NCBI GenBank assembly: GCA_963558185.1
Contig: CAUWFE010000017.1
Span: 1 to 28,437 of the forward strand
Origin: UMGS1663 sp963558185
Lineage (GTDB): Bacteria; Bacillota; Clostridia; TANB77; CAG-508
Length of the DNA: 28,437 nucleotides
Direction: 5' to 3'
Shown: one piece after another, positions 1 to 8,072 of the stretch
How positions within the stretch are numbered: position 1 is the first letter of the stretch
Layout of the letters: the number at the start of each line of letters is the position of its first letter
Made by a program: the position numbers and the translations under genes
The notes under the pieces: model-generated
What the model saw: the letters and a program-made list of their open reading frames with translations, nothing else
The model's database searches: none
What the model was told of the DNA's origin: nothing

Positions 1-47
1 ATTGTCAATTACTTTTAGATATATTTATTAAATATTACTTTTTTATA

Positions 48-222
48 TGTTACTATTCACAGTTTATAAATAATATTAATAAGAATGTATATATATTAAT
101 ATTTCATAAATTTCTTTGGTTCAATACGTGTAATTAGACTTTCTAAATCTAAAAGGAATGAGCCTCTCGGAATTTCCGCTCCCTCATTCCTTTTAGATAA
201 AGAAACTCTTACAAGTACTTCT
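48..222 (+). repeat. Repeat family A, copy A1 (right end missing)
   Basis: A non-coding palindromic repeat. Its sequence matches the reverse complement of 19902-20148 with few mismatches from TGTTACTATTCAC (48-60) to ACTTCT (217-222). The centre is a strong hairpin whose arms are CTAAAAGGAATGAG and its complement (about 149-197). The last roughly 70 bp present in copy A2, including the right terminal inverted repeat, are missing here. Sequence related to repeat B starts within about 20 bp. No coding frame is evident. This looks like a MITE-type element; that label is inference. Confidence 0.8.
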
Positions 223-227
223 CTTTT

Positions 228-346
228 AATGGTATGTAATATAAAATAAATTAGAGTTTTTTAAATTTTATGGTAAAACTAAGGGATGTAATTAACAATT
301 TATACTTTAAAGCATTTTTTGAAGTTATTTTATTAAAAACATTACG
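228..346 (+). repeat. Repeat family B, partial copy B3 (right half only)
   Basis: From about 241 this stretch follows the right half of copies B1 (5167-5412) and B2 (15854-16096): a shared ATAAAATAAATTAGA block, a block resembling AAGGAATGTAA, a TTATATTTCA-like block, and the shared AAAAACATTA end. It is more diverged than B1 and B2, and the left half is absent. It directly follows the truncated repeat A1. No gene is visible from position 1 to the ldh terminator, so the window's first 350 bases are essentially repeat debris. Confidence 0.6.
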
Positions 347-354
347 CAAAAATG

Positions 355-391
355 AAAAATAGATGCACTTTTAATTTTTACATCTATTTTT
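355..391 (-). terminator. Intrinsic terminator after ldh
   Basis: The arms AAAAATAGATG (355-365) and CATCTATTTTT (381-391) form a hairpin. Read on the minus strand the stem runs into a T-rich tract. It ends just before the ldh stop codon at 397, as expected for a single-gene unit. Confidence 0.75.
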
Positions 392-396
392 TTAAA

Positions 397-1353
397 TTAT
401 GCTTCTATTATTTTATCTATTGAATCTTCTCTCATTTTTTTCATTACTTTACAACTATTATCTAATTTTGTTTGATCTTCTTCATTCATTTCTAAGTGTA
501 ATAATTCTCTAATTCCATCTTTATTAATTATTGCTGGAACACCTATATATACATCATCTTGTCCATATTCTCCATTTTCTAAATAAGAAGATACTGTTAG
601 TATTGCATTTTCATCATCTAATATTGCTCTTACTAAACGATTTAGTGCCATTCCTATTCCATAATATGTTGCTTTTTTCTTTTCAATAATTTCATATGCT
701 GCATTAACAACACCTTTGTGTATTTTTTCTAAGTCCTCCATTGGATGGTTATTATCTTTCATAATATCTGTTATTTTTTTGCATCCAACATATGCATGAT
801 TCCATGGAACAAATGAAGAATCTCCATGTTCTCCCATAATATATGCATGCACATTTTTACTTGTAACTTTTAAATAATCTCCTACTAAATATCGTAATCT
901 TGCTGTATCTAAAACTGTTCCTGAACCAATTACTTTATTTTTTGGAAGCCCTGATGTTTTATACACTACATATGACATTAAATCTACTGGATTACTTGCA
1001 ACTACTATTATTCCATTAAAGCCACTTTCCATTATATTTTGTGTAATTTGTTTCATAATTTTTGTGTTCACTTCTGCAAGTTCTAGTCTTGTTTGTCCTG
1101 GCTTTTGAGCAATACCTGCTGTAATTACAACTACTTCAGCATCTTCACATTGGTCATAGTTTCCTGCTTTTATAATCATTTTTTGTGGTGCAAAAGATAA
1201 ACCATGTGATAAATCCATTTCTTCTCCCACAGTTTTGTTTTTATCTATATCTATTAATACTAATTCTCTAATTCCTCCTCTGTTTAGCATAGAATATGCC
1301 ATACTCATTCCTACAAATCCTGTTCCTACTAATACAACTTTTCCTTTTTTCAT
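397..1353 (-). CDS. ldh: L-lactate dehydrogenase
   Basis: Cytosolic NADH-dependent reduction of pyruvate to L-lactate, the usual NAD+-regenerating step of fermentation. The 318-residue product has the family length. Visible motifs: a GTGFVG nucleotide loop (10-15), Asp35 after the second strand favouring NAD(H), Q83 in AQKPGQTR with R89 in the mobile loop (glutamine here is the lactate rather than malate specificity residue), D149 and R152, and the catalytic His176 in GEHGD. I start at the ATG at 1353 because AAAGGG lies 8 nt upstream; a GTG three codons earlier overlaps that ribosome binding site. It has its own promoter and terminator, so it is probably monocistronic. Confidence 0.95.
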   Translation of the reverse strand: MKKGKVVLVGTGFVGMSMAYSMLNRGGIRELVLIDIDKNKTVGEEMDLSHGLSFAPQKMIIKAGNYDQCEDAEVVVITAGIAQKPGQTRLELAEVNTKIMKQITQNIMESGFNGIIVVASNPVDLMSYVVYKTSGLPKNKVIGSGTVLDTARLRYLVGDYLKVTSKNVHAYIMGEHGDSSFVPWNHAYVGCKKITDIMKDNNHPMEDLEKIHKGVVNAAYEIIEKKKATYYGIGMALNRLVRAILDDENAILTVSSYLENGEYGQDDVYIGVPAIINKDGIRELLHLEMNEEDQTKLDNSCKVMKKMREDSIDKIIEA

Positions 1354-1414
1354 TATTATCACCCTTTCTTACTATTTGTAAATAGTAAAATATTATTCAA
1401 ATTTTAACTATAAT

Positions 1415-1442
1415 ATTATATCACTTTGATTAGTTTTTTCAA
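1415..1442 (-). promoter_or_regulatory. Sigma-A-type promoter for ldh
   Basis: On the minus strand, TTGAAA (1437-1442) and a perfect TATAAT (1415-1420) are separated by 16 bp. They lie about 60 bp upstream of the ldh start codon. No clear operator palindrome was seen in the leader. Confidence 0.65.
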
Positions 1443-1530
1443 TATTTTTTGTCAAAGTTCCAGGGTCATTTTATAAAATATTACGAAATTGCAATATTTC
1501 CAATAACTTCCAATAGTAAATTATCATTAA

Positions 1531-1577
1531 GCAAGCAGTTAAACATGTTAGATTTTACTGTTTGCTTTTTATTTTTT
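1531..1577 (+). terminator. Terminator-like hairpin, plus orientation
   Basis: GCAAGCAGTTAAA (1531-1543) pairs with TTTTACTGTTTGC (1553-1565) with two mismatches, and is followed on the plus strand by TTTTTATTTTTT. No plus-strand gene precedes it. It may be a leftover from the end of the degraded insertion sequence next to it, or it may insulate the region between ldh and the pseudogenes. Confidence 0.5.
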
Positions 1578-1586
1578 AAATAGTTT

Positions 1587-1853
1587 TTATGAATGCCTAT
1601 ACCCATTTTCTAATGTTGTATTTTTGCTACTTAAATAGCAACTTATTTCTTTTGTTTTTCTATTATCTTTTTCTACCTCTCTTACTACAGCAAATATCTT
1701 TTTTAATCCTTTCCAATTTGCTAAATAATCAGTAAAAAAAGCTATTTCATTTAGTACATAACATGTTCTAGTTTCAATCCTTCCATGATTTTTTTCTTGA
1801 GTTTTATAAATTTCATATTCACAGTTCTTATCTTCTTCGTCCATTACACACAA
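1587..1853 (-). pseudogene. ISAs1-family transposase remnant
   Basis: An open frame of about 88 codons resembles the C-terminal part of ISAs1-type transposases: HGRIETR, followed by a cysteine/tyrosine-valine segment, then NWKGLKKI and a YLSS strand. ISAs1 enzymes are usually around 350-380 residues, so most of the protein, including the catalytic Asp residues, is absent. There is no ribosome binding site and the first possible start is a TTG. I see no intact terminal inverted repeats. The family assignment is from motif memory. Confidence 0.6.
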
Positions 1854-1888
1854 TATTGCTATATAAGTTTATTTTTAATTTTTTACTA

Positions 1889-1913
1889 ATTGGGCAACTG
1901 CTGTTGCCCAATT
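1889..1913. terminator. Palindromic hairpin after the YhcG pseudogene
   Basis: AATTGGGCAAC and GTTGCCCAATT form a perfect 11-bp stem with a 3-nt loop. It lies a few bases past the stop of the YhcG reading frame. Flanking T-tracts are weak on both strands, so it may be a modest bidirectional terminator. Confidence 0.5.
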
Positions 1914-1918
1914 TAGTA

Positions 1919-2912
1919 TTATTTCAATTTTTCTTCCATTTCATTTTCTATTTCCTCAACAGTTGGTAAATTTGATTTTAAATTTTCTGGTATTGATTTT
2001 ATCAATTCGTATTCCGAAATTCCAATTGGCTTATTAATATCTTTTAATGCATATTCTGCTTTTACTTTATTATTTTCTTTGCATAGTAATATACCAATAG
2101 ATGGATTGTCATCTTCTGTTTTCAGTATATCATCAACAGCTGATAGATAAAAATTCAATTTTCCGAGCAAACTCTGGTTGAAACTCCACTGTCTTTAATT
2201 CTAGCACAACATAACATTTCAATTTTAAATGGTAGAACAACAAGTCAATATAATAATCTTCTCCTCCAATTTCTAAATGATATTGTCTACCTACAAAAGC
2301 AAAACCAGCTCCTAATTCCAATAAAAATTGAGTTATGTGTTTTACTAATTGATCTTCTAAATCTTTTTCCTTATATTGTTTTGATAATGTTAAAAAATCG
2401 AATATATAAGGGTCTTTCAATGTTTGAACTGCTAATTCGGACTGAACTGGTGGTAAAGTCTTTGGGAAATTATGTGTTTTTTCTTTTGTTGTTGACCTAT
2501 CATATAATCCATATTCTATTTGATGAATTAATATACTTCTTGCCCAACCATTTTTTATAGTTTCATTTATATACCAATTTCTCTCATTTTCATCTTTTAC
2601 TTTACTCATTAAAACAATATTGTGAGACCAACTAACTTTTGAAAGTTCATCTTTTACATCCAAATAATTAGAATATGTCTTTGCGAATTGGCTCATATAT
2701 TTCAAGTTTCTACTTGAATACCCTTTTGCTCCTGGAAATGCAGATGTTATATCTTTTGATAAAGTTTCTATTACTTTTGCACCCCATCCTTTTTCCTTTT
2801 TCTTGTTTAAAATAACATTGCCTATTTCCCAATATAAATCTAACAATGTCATATTTGCAGAAATTACTGCCTTTTGTTGTGCTAATTGTATCTTTTGTAT
2901 TATTATTTTTTA
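1919..2912 (-). pseudogene. Frameshifted YhcG/DUF1016-family PD-(D/E)XK nuclease
   Basis: The reading starts at about 2909 (AQQKAVISAN), continues through LYWEIG, GWGAKVIETL and SSRNLKYM, and reaches the nuclease core DYYIDLLFYH...VVLELKT. At about 2165 the frame shifts by one base: upstream reads PEFARKIEF then stops, while the family continuation GKLNFYLSAVDD...DNPSIGILLC is intact in the neighbouring frame to 1919. One extra base in GCTCGGA explains it. No ATG is available before a stop at 2910-2912, so the start codon also looks lost. Without the frameshift the product would be about 330 residues, near full family length. Either a true pseudogene or one assembly error plus an odd start. 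Confidence 0.85.
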
Positions 2913-2985
2913 CAATTCATCTTTTAAATATGTGGAAATTTTATTTTTAATGAGTGGTACCTATTACCATTTTTAGATTTTATAT

Positions 2986-5151
2986 TTAGCCATATTTTTT
3001 CCAAAAATCTTCACTTTTCATCGGTTTTGCATAATAATATCCTTGCATATTATAACAACCTAATTTTTCTAAAATATCTATTTGTTTTTCATTTTCTACT
3101 CCTTCTGCTATTGTTTCTAGTTTTAATTTTTTAGCTATATCCATTATTATTTCTATCATTTTAGTTTCATTTTCATTAATTTTATCTGTAAACGATTTAT
3201 CTATTTTTATTACGTCTATGTTCATATCTTGAAGCATATTTAATGAAGAATATCCTGTTCCAAAATCATCTATACTTATTAAAAATCCAGCTTTTTTTAA
3301 TATGTTTGTAATTTCTACAATATTATATTTATTGCTTGATGCTGCTCTTTCTGTTATTTCTAATTCTATTTTGTTTCTATTGATTCCATACTTTTCTGAA
3401 ATTTGTATATATTTTTGTATAAAGTTTTCAGTTATAAAATGCTCTCTTGAAATATTTATAGATATTATTGGTACTTCTTTTCCCTTATCTATTAGTTTTT
3501 TTAGGTCCTTACATACACTTTCAAAAACAAATAAATCTAATTTTATTATAAATCGATTTTGCTCAAATATTCCAATAAATTTACTAGGTGGTATTATCTC
3601 TCCATTACTTTCCCATCTTACCAAAGCTTCTGCTCCATATATTTTTTTGGTTTTTGTATTATATTTTGCTTGATAATATACTTTAAATTCTTCATTCTTT
3701 AAGGCTTCTTCCATGTTATTTACTATTTTATGTTCTTCTAAAAGCTCTTCTTTTAATTTTTCATCATATATACAATATTTGTTCGCAGAATCTATTTTTG
3801 CTTTTTTATGAGCTATTAATGCTTTGTCTAAACATTTCATAATATCTTCTTTTTCTTCTATTGGATAACATCCTATACACACTTGATTTTTATATTCTTT
3901 CTCATCTATTATTATTTTTTCTGTTTTCTTTATTATTTCTTCTATCTGTCTATTTATGTTTTCTGTTTTTATTATGGTTACAAATACATCATTAGAAATT
4001 CTACTTGTACAATTGCTATATTTTTTTAAAATATTTGCTATACTTACTAGCATTTTATCTCCTAATTTAATGCCATAATGTTCATTTATAGCTCTAAATT
4101 TATCTACATCTAATATTATTAAATATTTATTTTCTATATTTTTTAATTCTTCATTTCCACATTGTTTAAAATAATTTACATTTCCTATTTTTGTTAATTG
4201 GTCTATATATGCTAAATTATATAATTTTTCTTCGTTTTTCATATTATTTTTTACAATATAGATACTAATAAATATTACAAATATAACTGCTACGAATACA
4301 ACTATTGTTGTGATTAATAAAATTTTATTAATTCCATTCGCTATAATATGTCCTGGAACAACAGATATTATATTCCAGTCATGAATTCCAACATTTCTAC
4401 ATGATACATAATATTTACCTTCTATAGTTTTTATAATCATATTAGCTTTTTTATTTTCTTTTAATTCTTTTCTTAATTGTTGCAATTGTAAATAAAACTT
4501 TGGTACGTCTTGTTTTGGAATTACTGCTTCTATTTCCTCTTCTATTTCCTTGGTTAAATTTGGATTTGATGTAGTAATTATCTCTCCTTTTTCATTTTCT
4601 AAGTAGCTATGTCCTCTCCCTTCAAATAGTCTTTGCGAAAAAATTTCTTTATAATTTGCTGTTTCTAATACCAATATTAGAATAAACTCTTCCCCTTTTA
4701 CTTCTACCTTTTTTGAATACATATTAATAGTATCTTGATTTATTTTACTTTTTCTTGGCTCTGTAATTTGAATTTCGTTACTTGCAAAAAATGTTTCTTT
4801 TTCTTCTGAAAAATCTAATTTTTTTCCGTCATTAGTAAATAAATTTCCTTCTTTATCCATTATTGCCATTCTTGTAAATTTTATATGTCCTGGATTTTTT
4901 TCAAATATTTTAAATATTTCATTTTTATTTGTTATTTTATAATTAATTACTTCATTTGATATTATTTGTAATATATTCTCATGGTCCTCAATTTCTATTT
5001 TTAATTTTTCAGAATCTTGTTTTACTATTTCATTTAAATTAAAAAATATATTCTCTTCTGCTTTTTTTTGCAAATATAAAACATATATTACACCAATAAA
5101 TATTACAAAAGTTATCAGAAATGTTAATATTAAAATTCTCTTTTTTCCCAT
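2986..5151 (-). CDS. Membrane c-di-GMP phosphodiesterase, degenerate GGDEF plus EAL
   Basis: A 721-residue membrane signalling protein. Helix 1 spans about 5-27 and helix 2 about 276-300; the roughly 250 residues between them should be outside the cell and resemble a Cache-type sensor (inference). The GGDEF domain (310-460) carries RISND (384-388) where RxGGDEF is expected, so cyclase activity is unlikely. The EAL domain (485-720) keeps its key residues: E508 in AEALVRW, N566, E598 in ELEITE, D628/D629 in DDFGTGYSSL, K649, E683 in EGVE and Q703 in QGY. It therefore probably hydrolyses c-di-GMP, perhaps controlled by the sensor and by GTP bound to the dead GGDEF. AAAGGAG precedes the ATG. Repeat B1 starts 15 bp upstream. 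Confidence 0.9.
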   Translation of the reverse strand: MGKKRILILTFLITFVIFIGVIYVLYLQKKAEENIFFNLNEIVKQDSEKLKIEIEDHENILQIISNEVINYKITNKNEIFKIFEKNPGHIKFTRMAIMDKEGNLFTNDGKKLDFSEEKETFFASNEIQITEPRKSKINQDTINMYSKKVEVKGEEFILILVLETANYKEIFSQRLFEGRGHSYLENEKGEIITTSNPNLTKEIEEEIEAVIPKQDVPKFYLQLQQLRKELKENKKANMIIKTIEGKYYVSCRNVGIHDWNIISVVPGHIIANGINKILLITTIVVFVAVIFVIFISIYIVKNNMKNEEKLYNLAYIDQLTKIGNVNYFKQCGNEELKNIENKYLIILDVDKFRAINEHYGIKLGDKMLVSIANILKKYSNCTSRISNDVFVTIIKTENINRQIEEIIKKTEKIIIDEKEYKNQVCIGCYPIEEKEDIMKCLDKALIAHKKAKIDSANKYCIYDEKLKEELLEEHKIVNNMEEALKNEEFKVYYQAKYNTKTKKIYGAEALVRWESNGEIIPPSKFIGIFEQNRFIIKLDLFVFESVCKDLKKLIDKGKEVPIISINISREHFITENFIQKYIQISEKYGINRNKIELEITERAASSNKYNIVEITNILKKAGFLISIDDFGTGYSSLNMLQDMNIDVIKIDKSFTDKINENETKMIEIIMDIAKKLKLETIAEGVENEKQIDILEKLGCYNMQGYYYAKPMKSEDFWKKYG

Positions 5152-5166
5152 ATTAACTCCTTTATT

Positions 5167-5412
5167 GTTACTATTTAATAATTATTATAAATTATGCAAA
5201 GAATGCTATGAAATATAAGCTTTAAATGAAATGACGAATGTTTATGACGAAATTTTAGAAATTCTTTGCGATTTTATGGAAAGAGTCCACTTTAGTGGAA
5301 GGGTGCCATAAAATAAATTAGAATTTCTTAAATTTCATAATAATCTTAAGGAATGTAATGAAAATCTTATATTTCATAGCATTCTAGCATAATTTATTGA
5401 AAAACATTATAC
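5167..5412 (+). repeat. Repeat family B, copy B1
   Basis: A long imperfect palindrome. Outer arms AAATTATGC (5189-5197) and GCATAATTT (5387-5395); next GAATGCTATGAAATATAAG (5201-5219) opposite its near-perfect complement ending at 5384; innermost TTTTATGG/CCATAAAA around TCCACTTTAGTGGA. Copy B2 at 15854-16096 has the same order and orientation, including GACGAATGTTTATG and AGAAATTCTT. The outer limits (GTTACTATTTAAT on the left, AAAAACATTAT on the right) are where similarity among the copies ends and are approximate. It fills the gap between the divergent genes at 5151 and 5558. No coding capacity. Confidence 0.75.
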
Positions 5413-5557
5413 AATAGCACTTTTTTATAGTATTTACTTTTATTTTTCATATATACTTAAAATTTGTTACACAAATGTCATATAATTTTAATATTTCTGT
5501 AATTCAATTTTCGTATAATTTGTTTTATAATATTAATAAGGAGAATGATTTACACAT

Positions 5558-6661
5558 ATGAATATAGAAAAAGATTTAAAAAAAGATGGAATTACGGTTA
5601 TTAAACCTGTAGATACTTTAAATATAACAATAATTGCAAAATTTGTTGCTGATAAGCTTTGCTCAGCATTTCCTTTATATAATTTAAATTATGATAATTT
5701 ATATATAAAAATATCTAATACACCTATGTATATTGCTAAAATTCCAGATGGAATGTCTGAAGCTAATTATTTTTACAAGAATTCTTCTATTTATTTTAAA
5801 GAAGGTTTAAATATAGAAGAAATGAAAACATTTGCTGTTCATGAGTTTATTCATCGTTTTCAAGAAAAAAAGGATAGTAAAAATATTTTATATCGTTTAG
5901 GCTTATGTGACTTTACTGGTTTAAAAGTTAGAGGTATGGCTTTAAATGAAGGTAGTGTTCAATATATGACTGCTAAGGCTTTAAAGTCAAATTTTGAAAC
6001 AGTAAAATACTATGGAATTGAACTTAATTCAAATAGCGCTAATTGTTATCCTTTACTTTGTAGTTTAGTACGACAAATGGCATATATTACTGGTGAACAG
6101 GTACTTTTTGATAGTACTTTATATAGTAATGATAATTTTAAAAAATGTTTTATTGGTTTATGTGGACAAGTAAATTTTTATAAAATTCAAGATAATTTAG
6201 ATAAAATATTAAATACTGAAGAAGAATTGTCAAAAGTTATTCTTATTTCTCAAAACAATATTTCTGAGAATAAAAATATTAAATTTGCTAATAAAATAAC
6301 TAAACTAAAAAATATTATCACTACTACATATATAGAAACACAAAATTTAATTTTAACTTCATATTTTAATAAACAATTTAATTTAATATATTCTAATGCT
6401 GATTTTGAAAATTATAGAAAAAAACTATATAATTTTAAAGATTATATAGGAATTGTTGAAAATGATTCTTTTTTCAACAACTATTATATAAATAAAATGA
6501 ATGAATTATCTAATAAAAGTGATTATATTAATAATAACATTTATTTAAAAGAATATAAAAATGATTTTTTCCACATTTTATTGCGAAAAATTTCTACTAC
6601 AATAAGTACTGCTCGCAAATTATATGCTCGCTCTAGTGAAAATGTATGGGATAAATACTAA
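5558..6661 (+). CDS. Putative HExxH zinc metallopeptidase-like protein, family not recognised
   Basis: A 367-residue protein I cannot assign to a named family. The segment FAVHEFIHRF has a HExxH signature (His95, Glu96, His99), and NEGSVQYM 32 residues on supplies Glu131, a spacing compatible with a gluzincin third zinc ligand. This suggests a metal-dependent protease, but the function is inference. No signal peptide or membrane helix is visible, so it should be cytosolic; the C-terminal 150 residues are Asn/Lys-rich and helical-looking. AAGGAG (5538-5543) lies 14 nt before the ATG, rather far. TATAAT hexamers occur at 5514 and 5526 without a good -35. It is the only convincing plus-strand gene in the window and is followed by a strong terminator. 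Confidence 0.85.
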   Translation: MNIEKDLKKDGITVIKPVDTLNITIIAKFVADKLCSAFPLYNLNYDNLYIKISNTPMYIAKIPDGMSEANYFYKNSSIYFKEGLNIEEMKTFAVHEFIHRFQEKKDSKNILYRLGLCDFTGLKVRGMALNEGSVQYMTAKALKSNFETVKYYGIELNSNSANCYPLLCSLVRQMAYITGEQVLFDSTLYSNDNFKKCFIGLCGQVNFYKIQDNLDKILNTEEELSKVILISQNNISENKNIKFANKITKLKNIITTTYIETQNLILTSYFNKQFNLIYSNADFENYRKKLYNFKDYIGIVENDSFFNNYYINKMNELSNKSDYINNNIYLKEYKNDFFHILLRKISTTISTARKLYARSSENVWDKY

Positions 6662-6704
6662 AAGATTTGCAAAAATCTATACATACTAAATTTTATATTG
6701 AAAT

Positions 6705-6737
6705 GAGGTGCCTAATTATTAGGCACCTCTAATTTTC
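6705..6737 (+). terminator. Intrinsic terminator after the HExxH gene
   Basis: GAGGTGCCTAA and TTAGGCACCTC form a perfect 11-bp stem with a 3-nt loop (6705-6729), followed on the plus strand by TAATTTTCATTT. It sits 43 bp after the stop of the plus-strand gene and probably also blocks read-through from the convergent gene. Confidence 0.8.
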
Positions 6738-6741
6738 ATTT

Positions 6742-6762
6742 AATATCATAAAAAATGATATT
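6742..6762 (-). terminator. Hairpin downstream of the choline-binding-repeat gene
   Basis: AATATCAT and ATGATATT form an 8-bp AT stem around an A-rich loop, 28 bp beyond the stop of the minus-strand gene. The T-tract is weak. Together with the palindrome at 6705 it separates the two convergent genes. Confidence 0.45.
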
Positions 6763-6789
6763 AGTGAGGTTTTACTTGCTCCTTTATGG

Positions 6790-7965
6790 TTAATAACAAA
6801 CTCCATCTGGAGCAAAGTGATAAGTTCTTCCTTGTGTATCACGTGCTGTTCTGTTTGCATACATATGACCTACTGGTGCTTCATACTCAGAAAAATAATA
6901 TCTTTTTCCGTTAATTGTGTTCCAGCCTGTATACATATGGCCTACTGGCGCTACATGTTCTGATAAATAGTACCATTGACCATTAATGTACTGCCAGCCA
7001 GTAAGCATCTTTCCAGAAGATTCCATATAGTACCAATTGTTATTAATATACTGCCAACCAGTTAACATTTCTCCTGATTCCTGCATATAATACCAATTAC
7101 CATTTACAAATTGCCAACCAGTAAGCATTCTTCCACTTCCAGGTTGTAAGTAGTACCATGAACCACTAAGCTGTGTCCAACCAGTTTGTTTACGACCACT
7201 ATTGTTGTAATAATACCAATAACCGTCATATTCTCTTATCCATGTTCCTTTGTGAATATACCCTGGATTATTATTTGGATAATTTCCTCCACCTAATGAA
7301 GGTCCATATTCATATCTCCAGTCATCACCTCTTAAGTCGAGATCATCACTTTTCTCCCATGAACTTGCAGAAACTCCATATACTTCTGAAATTGCTCTTA
7401 CTTTAAAGTAATTTCTCTTACCATATTCAAGATAGCTACTTAAATCAGCCTCTGTTCCATACACAGTTATTTTATGGTCATTAATATTAACCTCATACTT
7501 GTTGGTTCCATAAACTTCATCCCATTCGGCTAATCCTAAATGGTCATAACTCCAAGAAGCATATCCTGGTGTTTCTAACTCTCCGGATATGACTCTTACC
7601 TCGATGTATATTGTAACTGTATCATAGTCTTCCCATTCGATATCATTTTGTCTTACTCCTCTGTCATCTTTGTAAAAACTTGCTTTTACATGGTCTGGAT
7701 CAAAGAAATATCCTTCTTTTGCTCTAGCTGTTACTTCGATTTCAGCATCTTCGTAGCCGATCTCTAAATCATCATCATATACAGCATCTGTAATTTCATA
7801 CTTCTCTGGTTCTTTGGAATTAAAAGCTAATGTGCCATCATCATTGGTTACATTAATCTTTATTATCCGCACCTTTCCTTCCTCTGCTGCAAAAGCTGTA
7901 ATGCTGCACATTAAAAGTGCAATTACAGTAAACAGTAATGTTGCTAATTTTTTCCGTCCTTTCAT
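6790..7965 (-). CDS. Secreted protein with C-terminal choline/glucan-binding repeats
   Basis: A 391-residue exported surface protein. A lysine-rich N-terminus and hydrophobic core end in AFA, giving a predicted signal peptidase I cut after about residue 26. Residues 27-125 look like beta-rich domain sequence with many acidic residues; 128-208 resemble a fibronectin-III-like fold (weak). From about 239 to the end there are roughly seven CW-binding repeats of the GWQYINGNWYYM type, which in this family bind choline or other sugars on teichoic acids or glucans. No catalytic domain is seen, so it may be an adhesin or scaffold. AAGGAGG precedes the ATG, and a near-consensus promoter lies at 8010-8038. 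Confidence 0.85.
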   Translation of the reverse strand: MKGRKKLATLLFTVIALLMCSITAFAAEEGKVRIIKINVTNDDGTLAFNSKEPEKYEITDAVYDDDLEIGYEDAEIEVTARAKEGYFFDPDHVKASFYKDDRGVRQNDIEWEDYDTVTIYIEVRVISGELETPGYASWSYDHLGLAEWDEVYGTNKYEVNINDHKITVYGTEADLSSYLEYGKRNYFKVRAISEVYGVSASSWEKSDDLDLRGDDWRYEYGPSLGGGNYPNNNPGYIHKGTWIREYDGYWYYYNNSGRKQTGWTQLSGSWYYLQPGSGRMLTGWQFVNGNWYYMQESGEMLTGWQYINNNWYYMESSGKMLTGWQYINGQWYYLSEHVAPVGHMYTGWNTINGKRYYFSEYEAPVGHMYANRTARDTQGRTYHFAPDGVCY

Positions 7966-8009
7966 AATAAAACCTCCTTAAAATAAAAAATGTTTTTTAC
8001 TACAATTTT

Positions 8010-8038
8010 ATTTTAACATATTTACTATTTTATGTCAA
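8010..8038 (-). promoter_or_regulatory. Sigma-A promoter for the choline-binding-repeat gene
   Basis: On the minus strand, consensus TTGACA (8033-8038), a 17-bp spacer and TAAAAT (8010-8015), about 45 bp before the start codon. The -35 box directly follows the terminator of the upstream gene. Confidence 0.8.
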
Positions 8039-8040
8039 TT

Positions 8041-8072
8041 AAAGCTATGTACTGTTTTAGTACATAGCCTTT
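8041..8072 (-). terminator. Terminator hairpin that overlaps the end of the GltD-like CDS
   Basis: AAAGCTATGTACT and AGTACATAGCCTTT pair around a short loop. The stop codon of the upstream gene (TAA at 8057-8059) lies at the loop/stem edge, so the last codons are part of the hairpin. Only three Ts follow on the minus strand, so efficiency is uncertain. Confidence 0.6.

Noticed and set aside
5158..5400. A CRISPR or tandem repeat reading of the palindromic region
   Set aside because: There is no regular array of repeats and spacers; the blocks occur once each and are arranged as one palindrome shared with two distant sites.
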